A stretch of DNA of 48,668 nucleotides, from the NCBI GenBank assembly GCA_937902275.1, contig CALFNW010000112.1, positions 1 through 48,668 on the forward strand, in the 5' to 3' direction. This stretch comes from UBA4717 sp002404395. GTDB taxonomy: Bacteria; Bacillota; Clostridia; Oscillospirales; CAG-272. Positions 25,040-34,724 of this stretch are shown here, one piece after another. Under the pieces are notes generated by a model. It was not told where the DNA came from. It saw nothing but the letters and a program-made list of their open reading frames with translations, and did not search any database. A program made the position numbers and the translations under genes. Numbering within the stretch: the stretch's first letter is position 1; every line of letters begins with the position of its first letter.

Positions 25040-28000
25040 ATGGAACATAATGTTTTTGATTCAATAAAAATCGGCATTGCTTCTCCCGAGATGATCAGAA
25101 GCTGGTCATACGGCGAAGTAACCAAACCGGAAACCATCAATTACAGAACGCTCAAAGCTGAACGCGGAGGACTGTTCTGCGAGGAGATTTTCGGTCCGAC
25201 CAAGGATTGGGAATGCCAATGCGGTAAATACAAAAGAGTACGCCACAAGGGCATAGTATGCGAAAAGTGCCACGTTGAGGTCACTTCAAAGAAGGTACGC
25301 CGCGAACGTATGGGTCATATTGAGCTTGCGGCGCCGGTATCCCACATCTGGTATCTCAGAAGCTCGGCATCGAGAATAGGACTTTTACTCGATATCCCGC
25401 CGAAGCTTCTCGAAAAGGTAATATATTTTGCAAGCTATATCGTAATTGATCCCGGTGAAACTCCGCTTTTGAAGAACCAGGCTCTCAATGAGCGCGAGTA
25501 TATGTACAATTACGAGAAATTCGGAAATGCTTTCAGAGTTGGCATGGGTGCGGAAGCTATCCGTGAGCTGCTCACCGAGCTTGATATCCCGGCGCTTGTC
25601 GATGAACTCAAGCAGAGAGCGGCAGAGGCAACCGGTCAGAACAAGGCAAAGCTTATAAAGCGGCTTGAGGCAGCGGAATCCTTCAAGATCTCCGGCAACA
25701 AGCCCGAATGGATGATTCTTACCGTACTTCCGGTGCTTCCTCCCGAGATCCGTCCTATGGTTCAGCTGGACGGCGGACGTTTTGCGGCGAGCGATCTTAA
25801 CGATCTTTACCGTCGTGTGATCAACCGTAACAATCGTTTAAAGAGACTCATCGAACTTAAAGCCCCCGAAATAATCGTCAGAAATGAAAAGCGTATGCTT
25901 CAGGAAGCAGTTGACGCGCTCATAGATAACGGCAAGCACGGCAAGCCCGTCACGGGTCCGAGCAACCGCGCGCTCAAGAGCCTTTCTGAAATGCTTCGCG
26001 GTAAGCAGGGTCGTTTCCGTCAGAACCTGCTCGGTAAGCGTGTTGACTATTCCGGACGTTCGGTTATCGTCGTAGGTCCGAGCCTCAAGATATATCAATG
26101 CGGTCTTCCTAAGGAAATGGCGCTTGAGCTCTTCAAGCCGTTCGTTATGAAACGACTAGTCGAAACGCAGAAAGCCTCCAATATCAAGGACGCTAAACGT
26201 AAAGTTGACAAGGTGAATCCCGAAGTTTGGGACGCACTTGAAAATGTTATCAAGGAGCACCCGGTGCTTTTGAACCGTGCGCCCACACTTCACAGACTTT
26301 CGATTCAGGCGTTTGAACCGATCTTAGTTGAGGGACGCGCCATCAAGCTTCACCCGCTCGTGTGCTCGGCGTTCAACGCCGACTTCGACGGCGACCAGAT
26401 GCCTATTCACGTGCCGCTTTCGGCAGAGGCTCAGGCAGAAGCGCGTTTCCTGATGCTTTCAGCCAATAACCTCTTAAAGCCTGCCGACGGACGTTCGGTA
26501 ACGGTCCCGTCGCAGGACATGATACTCGGTTCATACTACCTTACCATCGACCATGCGGGCGAAAAGGGCGAAGGTCATGTGTTCCGCAACTTTGATGAAG
26601 CGGTCATGGCTTACGAAAACGGTTATCTCGGAATCCACGCGCCTATCAAGGTCATGGTAACCAAGACCATTGACGGCGTTGAATATTCGGGAATGATCGA
26701 CGCAACGCTCGGAAGACTTATCTTCAATCAGAATATACCTCAGGATCTCGGCTTTGTTGACAGAACCTCGCCCGAACACAAGCTTGACCTTGAGATCGGT
26801 TTCCCGACCGTCAAGAAGAAGCTCGGTCAGATCATTGACCGCTGCATTAAGAAGCACGGTAACGCCGTCACTTCGGAAATGCTTGATGCGATCAAGGCAA
26901 TGGGCTTCAAGTATTCTACTCTCGGCTCGATCTCCATCTCGGTTTACGACATGATGATCCCGCCGAAAAAGTATGAATACATTTCCGAAGCCGAAAAGGG
27001 CGTCGAAAAGATCAACCATGAATATCAGCGCGGACGTCTCACCGAAGTTGAACGTTATAACAACGTCATCAAGCTTTGGGAAAACACCACAAAGGACGTC
27101 ATCGCCGCACTTCAGGAAAACTTTGATGACTACAACCCGATCAAGATGATGGTCGAGTCGGGTGCCCGCGGTAACGTCACACAGATGCGTCAGCTTGCCG
27201 GTATGCGCGGACTTATGTTTGCAACAAACGGTAAGACCATCGAAATGCCTATCAAGTCAAACTTCCGTGAAGGTCTTAATATACTTGAATACTTCATGGC
27301 GGCGCGCGGTGCGCGTAAATCGCTGTCCGATACTGCCCTGCGTACTGCGGACTCCGGATATCTTACCAGACGTCTCGTTGACGTTTCACAGGATGTCATT
27401 ATCCGCCGTGAGGACTGCCATACCGAGCACGGTATTTGGGTCAGCGATATTAAGGACAACAACAACGTTGTCATCGAATCGCTCAAAGATCGTATCGTCG
27501 GCAGATTCGTTATCGGCGATGTCAAGGATGAAAACGGCAGAGTGATCGTCCCTGACAATACAATGATAACCGACGCTCAGGCTGACGAGATTGTTCGTTG
27601 CGGTATCGAAAAAGTGCTTATCCGTACTATTCTTCAGTGCCGTGCAAAGCATGGTGTCTGCGCTCACTGCTACGGTTCCGACCTTGCATCGGGCAAGACC
27701 GTCAGCATCGGTGAAACTGTCGGTATAATCGCCGCTCAGTCTATCGGTGAACCCGGTACACAGCTTACGATGCGTACCTTCCATACGGGAGGCGTTGCCG
27801 GAAGCGATATTACGCAGGGTCTTCCGAGAGTTGAAGAACTCTTTGAAGGACGTAAGCCCAAAAAGGTCGCAACTCCTGCCGAAATTTCCGGTACGGTTTC
27901 GATCGGCGAAGTCAAGAACAACAACCGTATGGTCAACGTCACAAACGATATGACCGGCGAAACGGTAACTCATTCGATACCCGTAGGTATACACCTCGCG

Positions 28001-28594
28001 GTCACAGAGGGTCAGTTTGTAACGCGCGGCGAAGCGCTTTCGGAAGGAAACCTCGCGCCCGCCGATATTACCAGACTTCAGGGCCTTGATGCGGTATATG
28101 ATTATATTATCCGCGAAGTTCAGCGCGTTTACCGTTCTCAGTCTGTTGAGATCAACGATAAACACATTGAAGTAATTGCCCGTCAGATGACACGTAAGGT
28201 CAGGATCGAAGAGTCGGGTGACACCGAGTTGCTTTACGGTTCACTTGTCAACCGCACCGACTTTGAGGCAGCAAATGCCGAGATCGACCGCAAGAGAGCG
28301 GAAACAGGAGACGTTACGTTGCGTTATGCCGAAAGCACACCGGTGTTGCTCGGTATTACCAAAGCCGCGATCAGTACCGACTCGTTCCTCTCTGCCGCTT
28401 CCTTCCAGGAAACCACCAAGGTCCTTACCGAAGCTGCAATCAAGGGTAAGGTCGACCATTTGCTCGGACTTAAGGAAAATGTCATTATCGGTAAGCTCAT
28501 TCCTGCCGGTACCGGTATGGAACAATACCGTTCGGTTGAAGTCAAAGCAGGCACCGAGGACTCACTGCTCATCGGCGCGTCGCTTCATCAATAA
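25040..28594 (+). CDS. rpoC: DNA-directed RNA polymerase beta' subunit
   Basis: 1184 residues, ATG behind CAGGAG, 23 bases after rpoB. The N-terminal zinc site (CQCGKYKRVRHKGIVCEKC), the catalytic NADFDGDQM motif that holds the active-site magnesium, the trigger-loop region (TADSGYLTRRLVDVSQD) and the second zinc-binding CRAKHGVCAHCYG are all visible. The trigger-loop lacks the large insertion of proteobacteria, as expected for Firmicutes. Followed by a very strong terminator and not by rpsL/rpsG/fusA, so rpoBC forms a two-gene unit here. Confidence 0.98.
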   Translation: MEHNVFDSIKIGIASPEMIRSWSYGEVTKPETINYRTLKAERGGLFCEEIFGPTKDWECQCGKYKRVRHKGIVCEKCHVEVTSKKVRRERMGHIELAAPVSHIWYLRSSASRIGLLLDIPPKLLEKVIYFASYIVIDPGETPLLKNQALNEREYMYNYEKFGNAFRVGMGAEAIRELLTELDIPALVDELKQRAAEATGQNKAKLIKRLEAAESFKISGNKPEWMILTVLPVLPPEIRPMVQLDGGRFAASDLNDLYRRVINRNNRLKRLIELKAPEIIVRNEKRMLQEAVDALIDNGKHGKPVTGPSNRALKSLSEMLRGKQGRFRQNLLGKRVDYSGRSVIVVGPSLKIYQCGLPKEMALELFKPFVMKRLVETQKASNIKDAKRKVDKVNPEVWDALENVIKEHPVLLNRAPTLHRLSIQAFEPILVEGRAIKLHPLVCSAFNADFDGDQMPIHVPLSAEAQAEARFLMLSANNLLKPADGRSVTVPSQDMILGSYYLTIDHAGEKGEGHVFRNFDEAVMAYENGYLGIHAPIKVMVTKTIDGVEYSGMIDATLGRLIFNQNIPQDLGFVDRTSPEHKLDLEIGFPTVKKKLGQIIDRCIKKHGNAVTSEMLDAIKAMGFKYSTLGSISISVYDMMIPPKKYEYISEAEKGVEKINHEYQRGRLTEVERYNNVIKLWENTTKDVIAALQENFDDYNPIKMMVESGARGNVTQMRQLAGMRGLMFATNGKTIEMPIKSNFREGLNILEYFMAARGARKSLSDTALRTADSGYLTRRLVDVSQDVIIRREDCHTEHGIWVSDIKDNNNVVIESLKDRIVGRFVIGDVKDENGRVIVPDNTMITDAQADEIVRCGIEKVLIRTILQCRAKHGVCAHCYGSDLASGKTVSIGETVGIIAAQSIGEPGTQLTMRTFHTGGVAGSDITQGLPRVEELFEGRKPKKVATPAEISGTVSIGEVKNNNRMVNVTNDMTGETVTHSIPVGIHLAVTEGQFVTRGEALSEGNLAPADITRLQGLDAVYDYIIREVQRVYRSQSVEINDKHIEVIARQMTRKVRIEESGDTELLYGSLVNRTDFEAANAEIDRKRAETGDVTLRYAESTPVLLGITKAAISTDSFLSAASFQETTKVLTEAAIKGKVDHLLGLKENVIIGKLIPAGTGMEQYRSVEVKAGTEDSLLIGASLHQ

Positions 28595-28620
28595 CCTCAG
28601 GATAACTTAAACTTAAACTT

Positions 28621-28668
28621 AAGCGGGTGTCAAAAAACTCTTTCAAGTTTTTTGACACCCGCTTTTTT
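28621..28668 (+). terminator. Terminator of rpoBC
   Basis: A 17-pair perfect stem (28623-28639 with 28646-28662, GCGGGTGTCAAAAAACT on the left arm), six-base loop, then TTTTTT. It also protects the convergent LysR gene. Confidence 0.93.
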
Positions 28669-28703
28669 GCTCTCGGCGCATCAATATTTGCCTAAGCGAT
28701 ATT

Positions 28704-29594
28704 TTATTGTACCGTCTGCCGATAATTCTTTATAATTTCATCAAGTATATCGATGTGCGTGAAATCATTGTTATAAATTATCCGTGTTTCACGCACCATG
28801 CTTAAATTTTCTATGGGGAGAGCCGTAAGCTTTCCTTTTTTTATTTCATCAAGGCAGGCGCTGCGCGGAAGAATGGATATTCCGAGGTCCTTTCTTATCA
28901 GATCCTTGATAGTCGCTATATTATCAACTTCAAGCACCACATCAAATGAGTTTATCGACTCACCGTTTCCCTCAAGTGCGGATTCAAACAATGTGCGCGT
29001 AGCGGATGCCGTGGTCCTTAAAATCATTTTTTGCCGTTTGAGCTGATTCAGCGTTACTCTGCCCTTCTGGGAGAGCGGATTATCATTTGATATCACGCAC
29101 ATGAGATAATCGGTGCCGAGCATTATGGAAGAAAAGCGTGGATCGTTTACCGCACCGTCGATTATGGCAAGGTCTATCTCATAATTTGAGAGCATATCAT
29201 AAAGATTGTTTATGGTATCAGTGAAAAGTATTATCTTAAGTCCGGTATGTTCATTACCGCAGCGCGCCAAAGCCGCCGCTGTCAGATTGCTTTCGGAAGT
29301 GTGCGTAATACCGACTCTGAGCACCGAAATATGCTTTGCGGCATTTTCAAGCTCAAGGTGCATTTTATTGTAAAGCGCCGCCTGCCGCCTTGCATATTTG
29401 ACAATAATCTCACCCTGCGGCGTTAATTTCAGGCCTGATTTGCTTCTTATAAAGATCTGCGCTCCGATCTCCTCTTCAAGCAATCTGATGTGATGGCTGA
29501 CTGCCGGTTGGGTCATCGACAAAGCCTCGGCGGCACGGGTAAAATTCTTATATTCCGCTACCGCAAGCAGAGTCTGCATTTTCGGTTCCAGCAT
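28704..29594 (-). CDS. LysR-family transcriptional regulator
   Basis: 296 residues, ATG behind AAAGGAGG. The N-terminal winged helix is typical (NFTRAAEALSMTQPAVSHHI, RLLEEEIGAQIFIRS, LTPQGEIIVKYARR). The C-terminal ~200 residues form the periplasmic-binding-protein-like effector domain (LRVGITHTSESNLTAAAL, LAIIDGAVNDPRF, LIRKDLGISILPRSA). LysR regulators usually control the divergent gene, here the CPA2 antiporter 159 bases away. The A+T-rich intergenic region holds candidate T-N11-A sites but none that I can single out. The effector molecule is unknown. Confidence 0.93.
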   Translation of the reverse strand: MLEPKMQTLLAVAEYKNFTRAAEALSMTQPAVSHHIRLLEEEIGAQIFIRSKSGLKLTPQGEIIVKYARRQAALYNKMHLELENAAKHISVLRVGITHTSESNLTAAALARCGNEHTGLKIILFTDTINNLYDMLSNYEIDLAIIDGAVNDPRFSSIMLGTDYLMCVISNDNPLSQKGRVTLNQLKRQKMILRTTASATRTLFESALEGNGESINSFDVVLEVDNIATIKDLIRKDLGISILPRSACLDEIKKGKLTALPIENLSMVRETRIIYNNDFTHIDILDEIIKNYRQTVQ

Positions 29595-29649
29595 AGCATC
29601 CGCCTCCTTTATTATAACAAAATATTATTATATCCAAAAATAATATAAT

Positions 29650-29678
29650 TTGCATTTATGATGTTTATAGTATATCAT
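29650..29678 (+). promoter_or_regulatory. Possible promoter of the CPA2 antiporter gene
   Basis: TTGCAT at 29650-29655, 17-base spacer, TATCAT at 29673-29678. The background is very A+T-rich, so chance matches are likely. Confidence 0.4.
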
Positions 29679-29753
29679 ATAGTATATTCTTTTTCAAGAT
29701 ACGTTTTAAAAAAAGCTCAAATACAATAGCCGCGCAAGCGGTCGGAGAAAACA

Positions 29754-31226
29754 ATGCAACTTTCATCGCTGATACTCGAAAAACTGAATATATCATCACA
29801 GGCATCGGTAATAATTATCTCGATCGCGCTCATGCTGATAGGCGGCTTTGCGATGACGCGGGTCACCAAGCGGCTACGGCTCCCGAATGTGACCGCATAC
29901 ATAATCGCCGGAATTTTGCTCGGTCCCCACTGCTTCGGACTCGTTCCCGGAAATATAATAAGCGGAATGGATTTTATTGCCGATATTGCGCTTGCATTCA
30001 TAGCGTTTTCAACCGGTGAGTTTTTCAGGTTTGATACCCTGAAGCGCAGCGGCTGCAAGGTGATCGTAATTACCGTGCTTGAAGCTTTGCTTGCTTCCGC
30101 CGCAATTTTTGCAGTATCCTTCGGCATGCTCGGACTTGACCTCAACTTTTCTGCCGTGCTTGCCGCCCTTGCCGCTGCAACCGCCCCTGCTTCAACGGTC
30201 ATGACTATACGTCAGACCGGTGCAAAAGGCGATTTTGTCGATACTCTGCTTCAGGTCGTCGCACTTGATGATGTCGTAGGACTTATCGCATACAGCATCG
30301 CGATCTCGCTCGCGCTTACCGCCTCTACCGGGAGCTTTGATGCCGCAAATATAGTAAAGCCGCTCATAACGAATCTGCTGATATTTGCGCTCGGCGGGGT
30401 CTTCGGACTTATCCTCAAACTTTTACTGCACAAACGCTCGAACGACAATCGGCTTATTGTTTCCGTCGCACTGCTTTTTGCCTTTTGCGGCATTTGCGCG
30501 CTCTTTGACACTTCGCCGTTACTCGGGTGTATGTCAATGGGTATGGTTTATATCAACACGACAAATGACGAACGGCTTTTCAAACAGCTCAACTATTTCA
30601 GTCCGCCGATATTACTTTTGTTTTTTGTGCGCTCCGGCTTGAACTTTGATCTTGACGCACTGTTCGCCCAAAACGACAGCATCGGAAGCTATTCTCTGCT
30701 TGCTGTAGGAATTATTTACTTCTTTGTAAGGATCATCGGAAAATATGCCGGCGCGTTTATCGGCTGTGCAATTACGAAAAAGGACAAAAATGTACGAAAT
30801 TATCTCGGACTTGCGCTGATCCCGCAAGCGGGAGTGGCAATAGGCTTGGCTGCCATGGGAGCACGCATAATCGGAGGCACCACAGGACGCGCGCTTGAAA
30901 CCATAATACTCGCTTCAAGCGTATTGTATGAGCTTATCGGTCCTGCCTGCGCCAAGCTGTCGCTTTATCTTTCACACTCATATTCCGATAAGCTTGAAGA
31001 GCTTGTGCCGATACCGTCCGAAGCCGAAAACGGTACGCAAAAGAGTGAAGTCGATTTGCTCATCGAACGTATTCATGCAATTCAGAATGAGCTTCCGAAA
31101 CACGACAATCCCTACTTTGAAGACGAGCAAGCCTTTTCGGAAGCAGCGGAAGAACACAGCAACCTTGTAGGAATCTCTCTGCCGGAACGCCGAAACGCCC
31201 GCACAATTCACAGATCCCGGAAATGA
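29754..31226 (+). CDS. CPA2-family cation:proton antiporter (KefB/GerN-like)
   Basis: 490 residues, ATG behind CGGAG. About 12 membrane segments fill residues 15-400; LPNVTAYIIAGILLGPHCFG and DIALAFIAFSTGEFF are typical of the Na+/H+ or K+/H+ exchanger domain, and LDDVVGLIAYSIAIS carries the conserved acidic residues of the ion site. The last ~85 residues are soluble and charged and contain no recognisable TrkA-N/RCK nucleotide-binding domain. Likely exchanges a monovalent cation for protons. A GNRA-like hairpin (CCGC-GCAA-GCGG) ends 12 bases before the start. Divergent from a LysR gene that may control it; followed by an MgtC-family gene in the same orientation. Confidence 0.88.
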   Translation: MQLSSLILEKLNISSQASVIIISIALMLIGGFAMTRVTKRLRLPNVTAYIIAGILLGPHCFGLVPGNIISGMDFIADIALAFIAFSTGEFFRFDTLKRSGCKVIVITVLEALLASAAIFAVSFGMLGLDLNFSAVLAALAAATAPASTVMTIRQTGAKGDFVDTLLQVVALDDVVGLIAYSIAISLALTASTGSFDAANIVKPLITNLLIFALGGVFGLILKLLLHKRSNDNRLIVSVALLFAFCGICALFDTSPLLGCMSMGMVYINTTNDERLFKQLNYFSPPILLLFFVRSGLNFDLDALFAQNDSIGSYSLLAVGIIYFFVRIIGKYAGAFIGCAITKKDKNVRNYLGLALIPQAGVAIGLAAMGARIIGGTTGRALETIILASSVLYELIGPACAKLSLYLSHSYSDKLEELVPIPSEAENGTQKSEVDLLIERIHAIQNELPKHDNPYFEDEQAFSEAAEEHSNLVGISLPERRNARTIHRSRK

Positions 31227-31316
31227 CCGCAACAAACATGGTCGACATCGTCATAAAAACATTATTCTCACAAAGGCGATCGCTTCGCGGCTCAGGATAG
31301 CCGTTCAAAGACCGCA

Positions 31317-31341
31317 AAATTATTGGGTCGGCTGCGCCGAC
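31317..31341 (+). repeat. Start-codon hairpin repeat, copy R4
   Basis: ATTATTGG followed by GTCGGC-TGC-GCCGAC (31327-31341), a six-pair stem with UGC triloop, ending 12 bases before the ATG of the MgtC-family gene. The U-run is degenerate in this copy. Confidence 0.65.
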
Positions 31342-31353
31342 ACAGGCAAAAAC

Positions 31354-32094
31354 ATGAATGAAATTACAATATTCAAAGCCGCCGATCCGCTTGCGATGCT
31401 TTTGGGCGAATGGTCGGCGGATCTCAACCCGTATTCGATCTTTTTCAGAATAGCGGCGGTGATCGTCTTAGCTTCGATAATCGGCTGTGAACGCTCGATA
31501 AAACGCCATTCGGCAGGATTACGCACCTTTGTGCTGATTTCGTTTGCATCGTCGGTATCAATGATACTTGATATATATCTAATGCAGACATATGCAAGCA
31601 GACTGCCGATACTGTCCGCTGCAACCGTTATTGCCGCGGCGCTTGTAAGCGGAAATTCGATATTATTCAGCTCACGCAGTCAGATCAAAGGACTGACGAC
31701 CTCGGCAGGACTCTGGGCGTGCAGTATTCTCGGCTTTACCATCGGCGCAGGGCTTTATACAGTCACCGCGATCGTATATGTGTTCATGCTCTGTATTCTC
31801 GCCTGCCTGCCTTCGTTTGAGCTTTACTTAAAGAATCGCTCAAACCATTTTGAAATACACCTTGAATTAAAGAACAGCGAATATTTACGCGACTTTGTCA
31901 GCGTCGGAAGGCGTCTCGGGCTTCGGATTGATGATATTGAAGCAAATCAGGCGTATTCAGGCTCCGGGCTGAGCGTATATACGATAACGCTCACGATATG
32001 CAGTGCCGAACTGAAACGCTTCAAGACACACAAAGAAATTATCGAAGCGCTCGGCTCGCTTGACTATATTTACCACATTGAGGAGCTTCGGTGA
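31354..32094 (+). CDS. MgtC/SapB-family membrane protein
   Basis: 246 residues. The N-terminal ~150 residues contain four to five membrane segments with the family signature IGCERSIKRHSAGLRTFVLIS and TAGLWACSILGFTIGAGLY. The C-terminal ~90 residues form a soluble ACT-like domain (FEIHLELKNSEYLRDFV, YTITLTICSAELKRFKTHKE). MgtC proteins affect magnesium homeostasis and ATP-synthase activity in Salmonella; many homologues have only an inferred role. It lies 127 bases behind the CPA2 antiporter and may be co-transcribed with it. No strong Shine-Dalgarno is seen; only AGG 9 bases upstream, behind hairpin R4. Confidence 0.87.
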   Translation: MNEITIFKAADPLAMLLGEWSADLNPYSIFFRIAAVIVLASIIGCERSIKRHSAGLRTFVLISFASSVSMILDIYLMQTYASRLPILSAATVIAAALVSGNSILFSSRSQIKGLTTSAGLWACSILGFTIGAGLYTVTAIVYVFMLCILACLPSFELYLKNRSNHFEIHLELKNSEYLRDFVSVGRRLGLRIDDIEANQAYSGSGLSVYTITLTICSAELKRFKTHKEIIEALGSLDYIYHIEELR

Positions 32095-32166
32095 GTCTTT
32101 GCTCGGAACCGCTCCGGATCACGGCATCGCGCTTTCGTAAGCAAAATCTGAATACTATAAAAACGT

Positions 32167-32203
32167 AAACGCCGCCGCGAGGTTTCTTCGCGGCGGCGTT
32201 TAT
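32167..32203. terminator. Bidirectional terminator
   Basis: AAACGCCGCCGCGA (32167-32180) pairs with TCGCGGCGGCGTTT (32188-32201), with TATTACATTT on the plus and ACGTTTTTATAG on the minus strand. It separates the convergent MgtC-family and SLH genes. Confidence 0.85.
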
Positions 32204-32215
32204 TACATTTAAAAC

Positions 32216-34438
32216 TCAGTCAAACAATTTCTGAACACGTCTGAGAATGGTAGCGGTCTGCGCACGCGTCGCGCTTCCCTTCGGTTCAAAGTTACCGTCA
32301 ATTCCGGTGATTATACCGAGGTTTGCCATCTTGTTTACCGACAAGACTGCCCATGAATCGATAGTTTTTGCATCTCCGAAGCCGTAATCCTTGCCGTCGG
32401 AAGCCACCTGCTTGAAGTCAAGGTATCTCGCAATGATGACCGCCATCTCCTGCCTGGTCACCATGCGGTCGGGTTCAAATTTATTATCACCGACGCCGCC
32501 TACGATCTTTTCGCGCCGTGCCCATTCAATATATGGTGCATAGTACATATTCTTATCGACATCTTCAAATGCGCAGTTATAATTTTCGACATTTATGCCC
32601 TCAAGCCTTCCGAGCACCGTAACAAGCATTCCGCGGGTCATAACGCCCTCCGGATCAAATTCGGTCTCGCTCTTGCCGTTGAATATACCGCGCGTAGCAA
32701 CATATATGACCGCTTCGCGTGCCCAATGATCCTTCATATCCTTGAACCCGAAGTCTTCCACCGTAACAATGTATCCGGTAAGCTTTGTCACCTCAAACGA
32801 AACCTGTCCGTCACTGTAAGAAACCTCACTTCCGAGATTTTCAATCTTTTCGCCGTCAACCGTATATACCACAGAGTACTTGCCCACAAGCTCGTTTAAC
32901 ACACTGTAAGGAAGCGTTACGGTAAGCTTGCCGGCTCCGAGCTCCTCGGACATTGAGCGGTCGTAATATTTATAGCCGTTATCAAATTTGTCTGCGTATT
33001 CGCCGGGCAACGAATCAAGCTTTCTGTCAAGGTATACAAGCTGAACCGCTTTCTTTTTAGCTGCAAGCGCCGCTATCGCCTCTTTATCGAAGCCCACACT
33101 TCCGTAAACCGTTGCAAAAGTAAAACGGTCGCCTGTAAGCAGTTTTGCATAACCTTGCGGAATATTAACGATAAACTCTCCGAGCGGGACGCTTGCAATG
33201 TTGGTCTCATCATCGGTCGTGACCGTGACGTTGACCTTTTTGCCCGGATATTGTTTTGCAGCGGCAGCAAGCGTATTTTCAAGCAGCTGTGCATCAAGAT
33301 TTACCAACTTGCGGTTATCTCCGTATGATATCACCGGATTTGCAACAACCGCGCTGACAACTCCGTTTTCAAGAGTCAGTTTACAGCCGTCCGGAAGCTT
33401 GTCGGTATCCGTCTTGCTGCCATCGGTTTTGCTGCCATCGGTTTTGCTGTCATCGGTCTTGCCGGATGAACTGCCCGCAGTAACCGTTACCGTACCGTCA
33501 ACAAATCCGAAATCGTCGCCGATCTCATCAAGCTTTGCGTTAACTATATCTGTCGCTTCGGAAGACGCGGTGAATTTATAGCTTCCGGCAGGAGTATTCT
33601 CATCAACCGAAAACACGACCGTTACAAGCTTACCGTTATCGGTTATATCCTTGGTGAGCAACGGGTTGCTCCAGAACAGCGTAAGCGGCGTCTTTCCGGA
33701 AACGTCTCCGGAAATAAAGTCGCCGAGTATACCGCCGTCCGAAACGCTTTTTACCTTAAAATACTTGTCATTGAAATCAAGCAGAGTGCGTAAAGCTATA
33801 ATACCGGGATTGTGTTCAAGCTTAAGCGTAACGACGACCTCTCCTCCGGCAGTTGCCTTAGCGTCGGAAACGGTCAAAGTGGGATCATCGTCGCTGACAG
33901 TGGGAGTCGTTGAGGACGAGCCGACGGTAACTTTGGTTCCTACAGTATCAAATCTGCCGCCGATCTCGTCAAGCTCATATGTAAGCGCATCGTATTTGTT
34001 CAGACTCACGTCAAAATCGTAGGTCCCCTTAGGCGTCTTTGAGGAAGCGGTAAATTTTATTTTAATAATGCTGCCGTTTTCGGTAATATCCTCTTTGATC
34101 AGCGGATTGCTCCAAAAGCAGGTATACGGGGATTTGTTGAAATTATCCGAATGGCTTGCGGTGCCGAGCAGCTTGCCGTCGGTAACCGAATCAATAGTAA
34201 AATATCTGTCGTCATACTCAACGAAAAGTCTTAACGCAATTATTCCGGGGTTGTCCCGGAGCTTTAAGGTCAGGGTAAAGCTGTCTCCCGCGGATATTTT
34301 GGAAGTGTCAACACCGGCACTGACCGTCGCCGACGCGGCAGCGCAAGTCAAAAGCGACAACAATGACGCCGCAACCAAAGCAAGCGTTAAGATGATCGCC
34401 GCTTTTCTTGTCATGTGTTTTCTATCGTTGTTTATCAT
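32216..34438 (-). CDS. Surface protein with two cohesin-like domains and three SLH repeats
   Basis: 740 residues; ATG at 34438 has AAAGGAA 6 bases upstream. Signal peptide: RKH-MTRKAA then LTLALVAASLLSLLTCAAASA. Two ~140-residue domains (about 35-180 and 185-325) share NPGIIALR, an Asp-rich YF-I/V-SV-DG segment, FWSNPL and LDEIG, resembling cohesin/type-I dockerin-binding folds. A Lys-Thr-Asp-Gly-Ser linker follows, then a ~200-residue unassigned domain, then three SLH motifs (FKDMKDHWAREAVIYVATRG, FEDVDKNMYYAPYIEWARRE, FGDAKTIDSWAVLSVNKMAN) that bind pyruvylated wall polymers. The order signal-cohesins-linker-SLH is that of cellulosome anchoring scaffoldins, but no dockerin protein is in the window. 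It could also be a general adhesin. Own promoter at 34537-34565. Confidence 0.87.
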   Translation of the reverse strand: MINNDRKHMTRKAAIILTLALVAASLLSLLTCAAASATVSAGVDTSKISAGDSFTLTLKLRDNPGIIALRLFVEYDDRYFTIDSVTDGKLLGTASHSDNFNKSPYTCFWSNPLIKEDITENGSIIKIKFTASSKTPKGTYDFDVSLNKYDALTYELDEIGGRFDTVGTKVTVGSSSTTPTVSDDDPTLTVSDAKATAGGEVVVTLKLEHNPGIIALRTLLDFNDKYFKVKSVSDGGILGDFISGDVSGKTPLTLFWSNPLLTKDITDNGKLVTVVFSVDENTPAGSYKFTASSEATDIVNAKLDEIGDDFGFVDGTVTVTAGSSSGKTDDSKTDGSKTDGSKTDTDKLPDGCKLTLENGVVSAVVANPVISYGDNRKLVNLDAQLLENTLAAAAKQYPGKKVNVTVTTDDETNIASVPLGEFIVNIPQGYAKLLTGDRFTFATVYGSVGFDKEAIAALAAKKKAVQLVYLDRKLDSLPGEYADKFDNGYKYYDRSMSEELGAGKLTVTLPYSVLNELVGKYSVVYTVDGEKIENLGSEVSYSDGQVSFEVTKLTGYIVTVEDFGFKDMKDHWAREAVIYVATRGIFNGKSETEFDPEGVMTRGMLVTVLGRLEGINVENYNCAFEDVDKNMYYAPYIEWARREKIVGGVGDNKFEPDRMVTRQEMAVIIARYLDFKQVASDGKDYGFGDAKTIDSWAVLSVNKMANLGIITGIDGNFEPKGSATRAQTATILRRVQKLFD
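33411..33455 (-). repeat. Triple 15-base repeat in the surface-protein linker
   Basis: Three near-identical 15-base units (minus-strand GATGGCAGCAAAACC type) encode repeated Asp-Gly/Asp-Ser-Lys-Thr in the flexible linker. Such units can vary in number by slippage. Confidence 0.8.
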
Positions 34439-34536
34439 TACTGTTCCTTTCCGGACGCTGCCGCAAGGCAATACGTCTTGATATTTCATAAAGACCGACG
34501 GCAGTCAGTTATGCCGCGGCAATTTTACTTGAATAC

Positions 34537-34565
34537 ATTATAGCATGAGCACATAAAAAACGCAA
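34537..34565 (-). promoter_or_regulatory. Sigma-A-type promoter of the SLH surface protein gene
   Basis: Minus-strand TTGCGT (34565-34560), 17-base spacer, TATAAT (34542-34537); leader of ~95 bases. Confidence 0.65.
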
Positions 34566-34634
34566 CAGTTGGGAGCATTTTTTGTCAATGTTTTTTACAG
34601 ATTGCCGCGTCATGAAAAATTTGCTTTTTACCTA

Positions 34635-34663
34635 TTGAAAAATGCGGAAATATAAGTTATAAT
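34635..34663 (+). promoter_or_regulatory. Sigma-A-type promoter of acpP
   Basis: TTGAAA at 34635-34640, 17-base spacer, TATAAT at 34658-34663; leader of ~55 bases. Confidence 0.8.
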
Positions 34664-34724
34664 TGTCTGTTGTAACCACTAGTTTCAAACACAAAACCTA
34701 ATAACTGTAACGGAGGATAAACCA

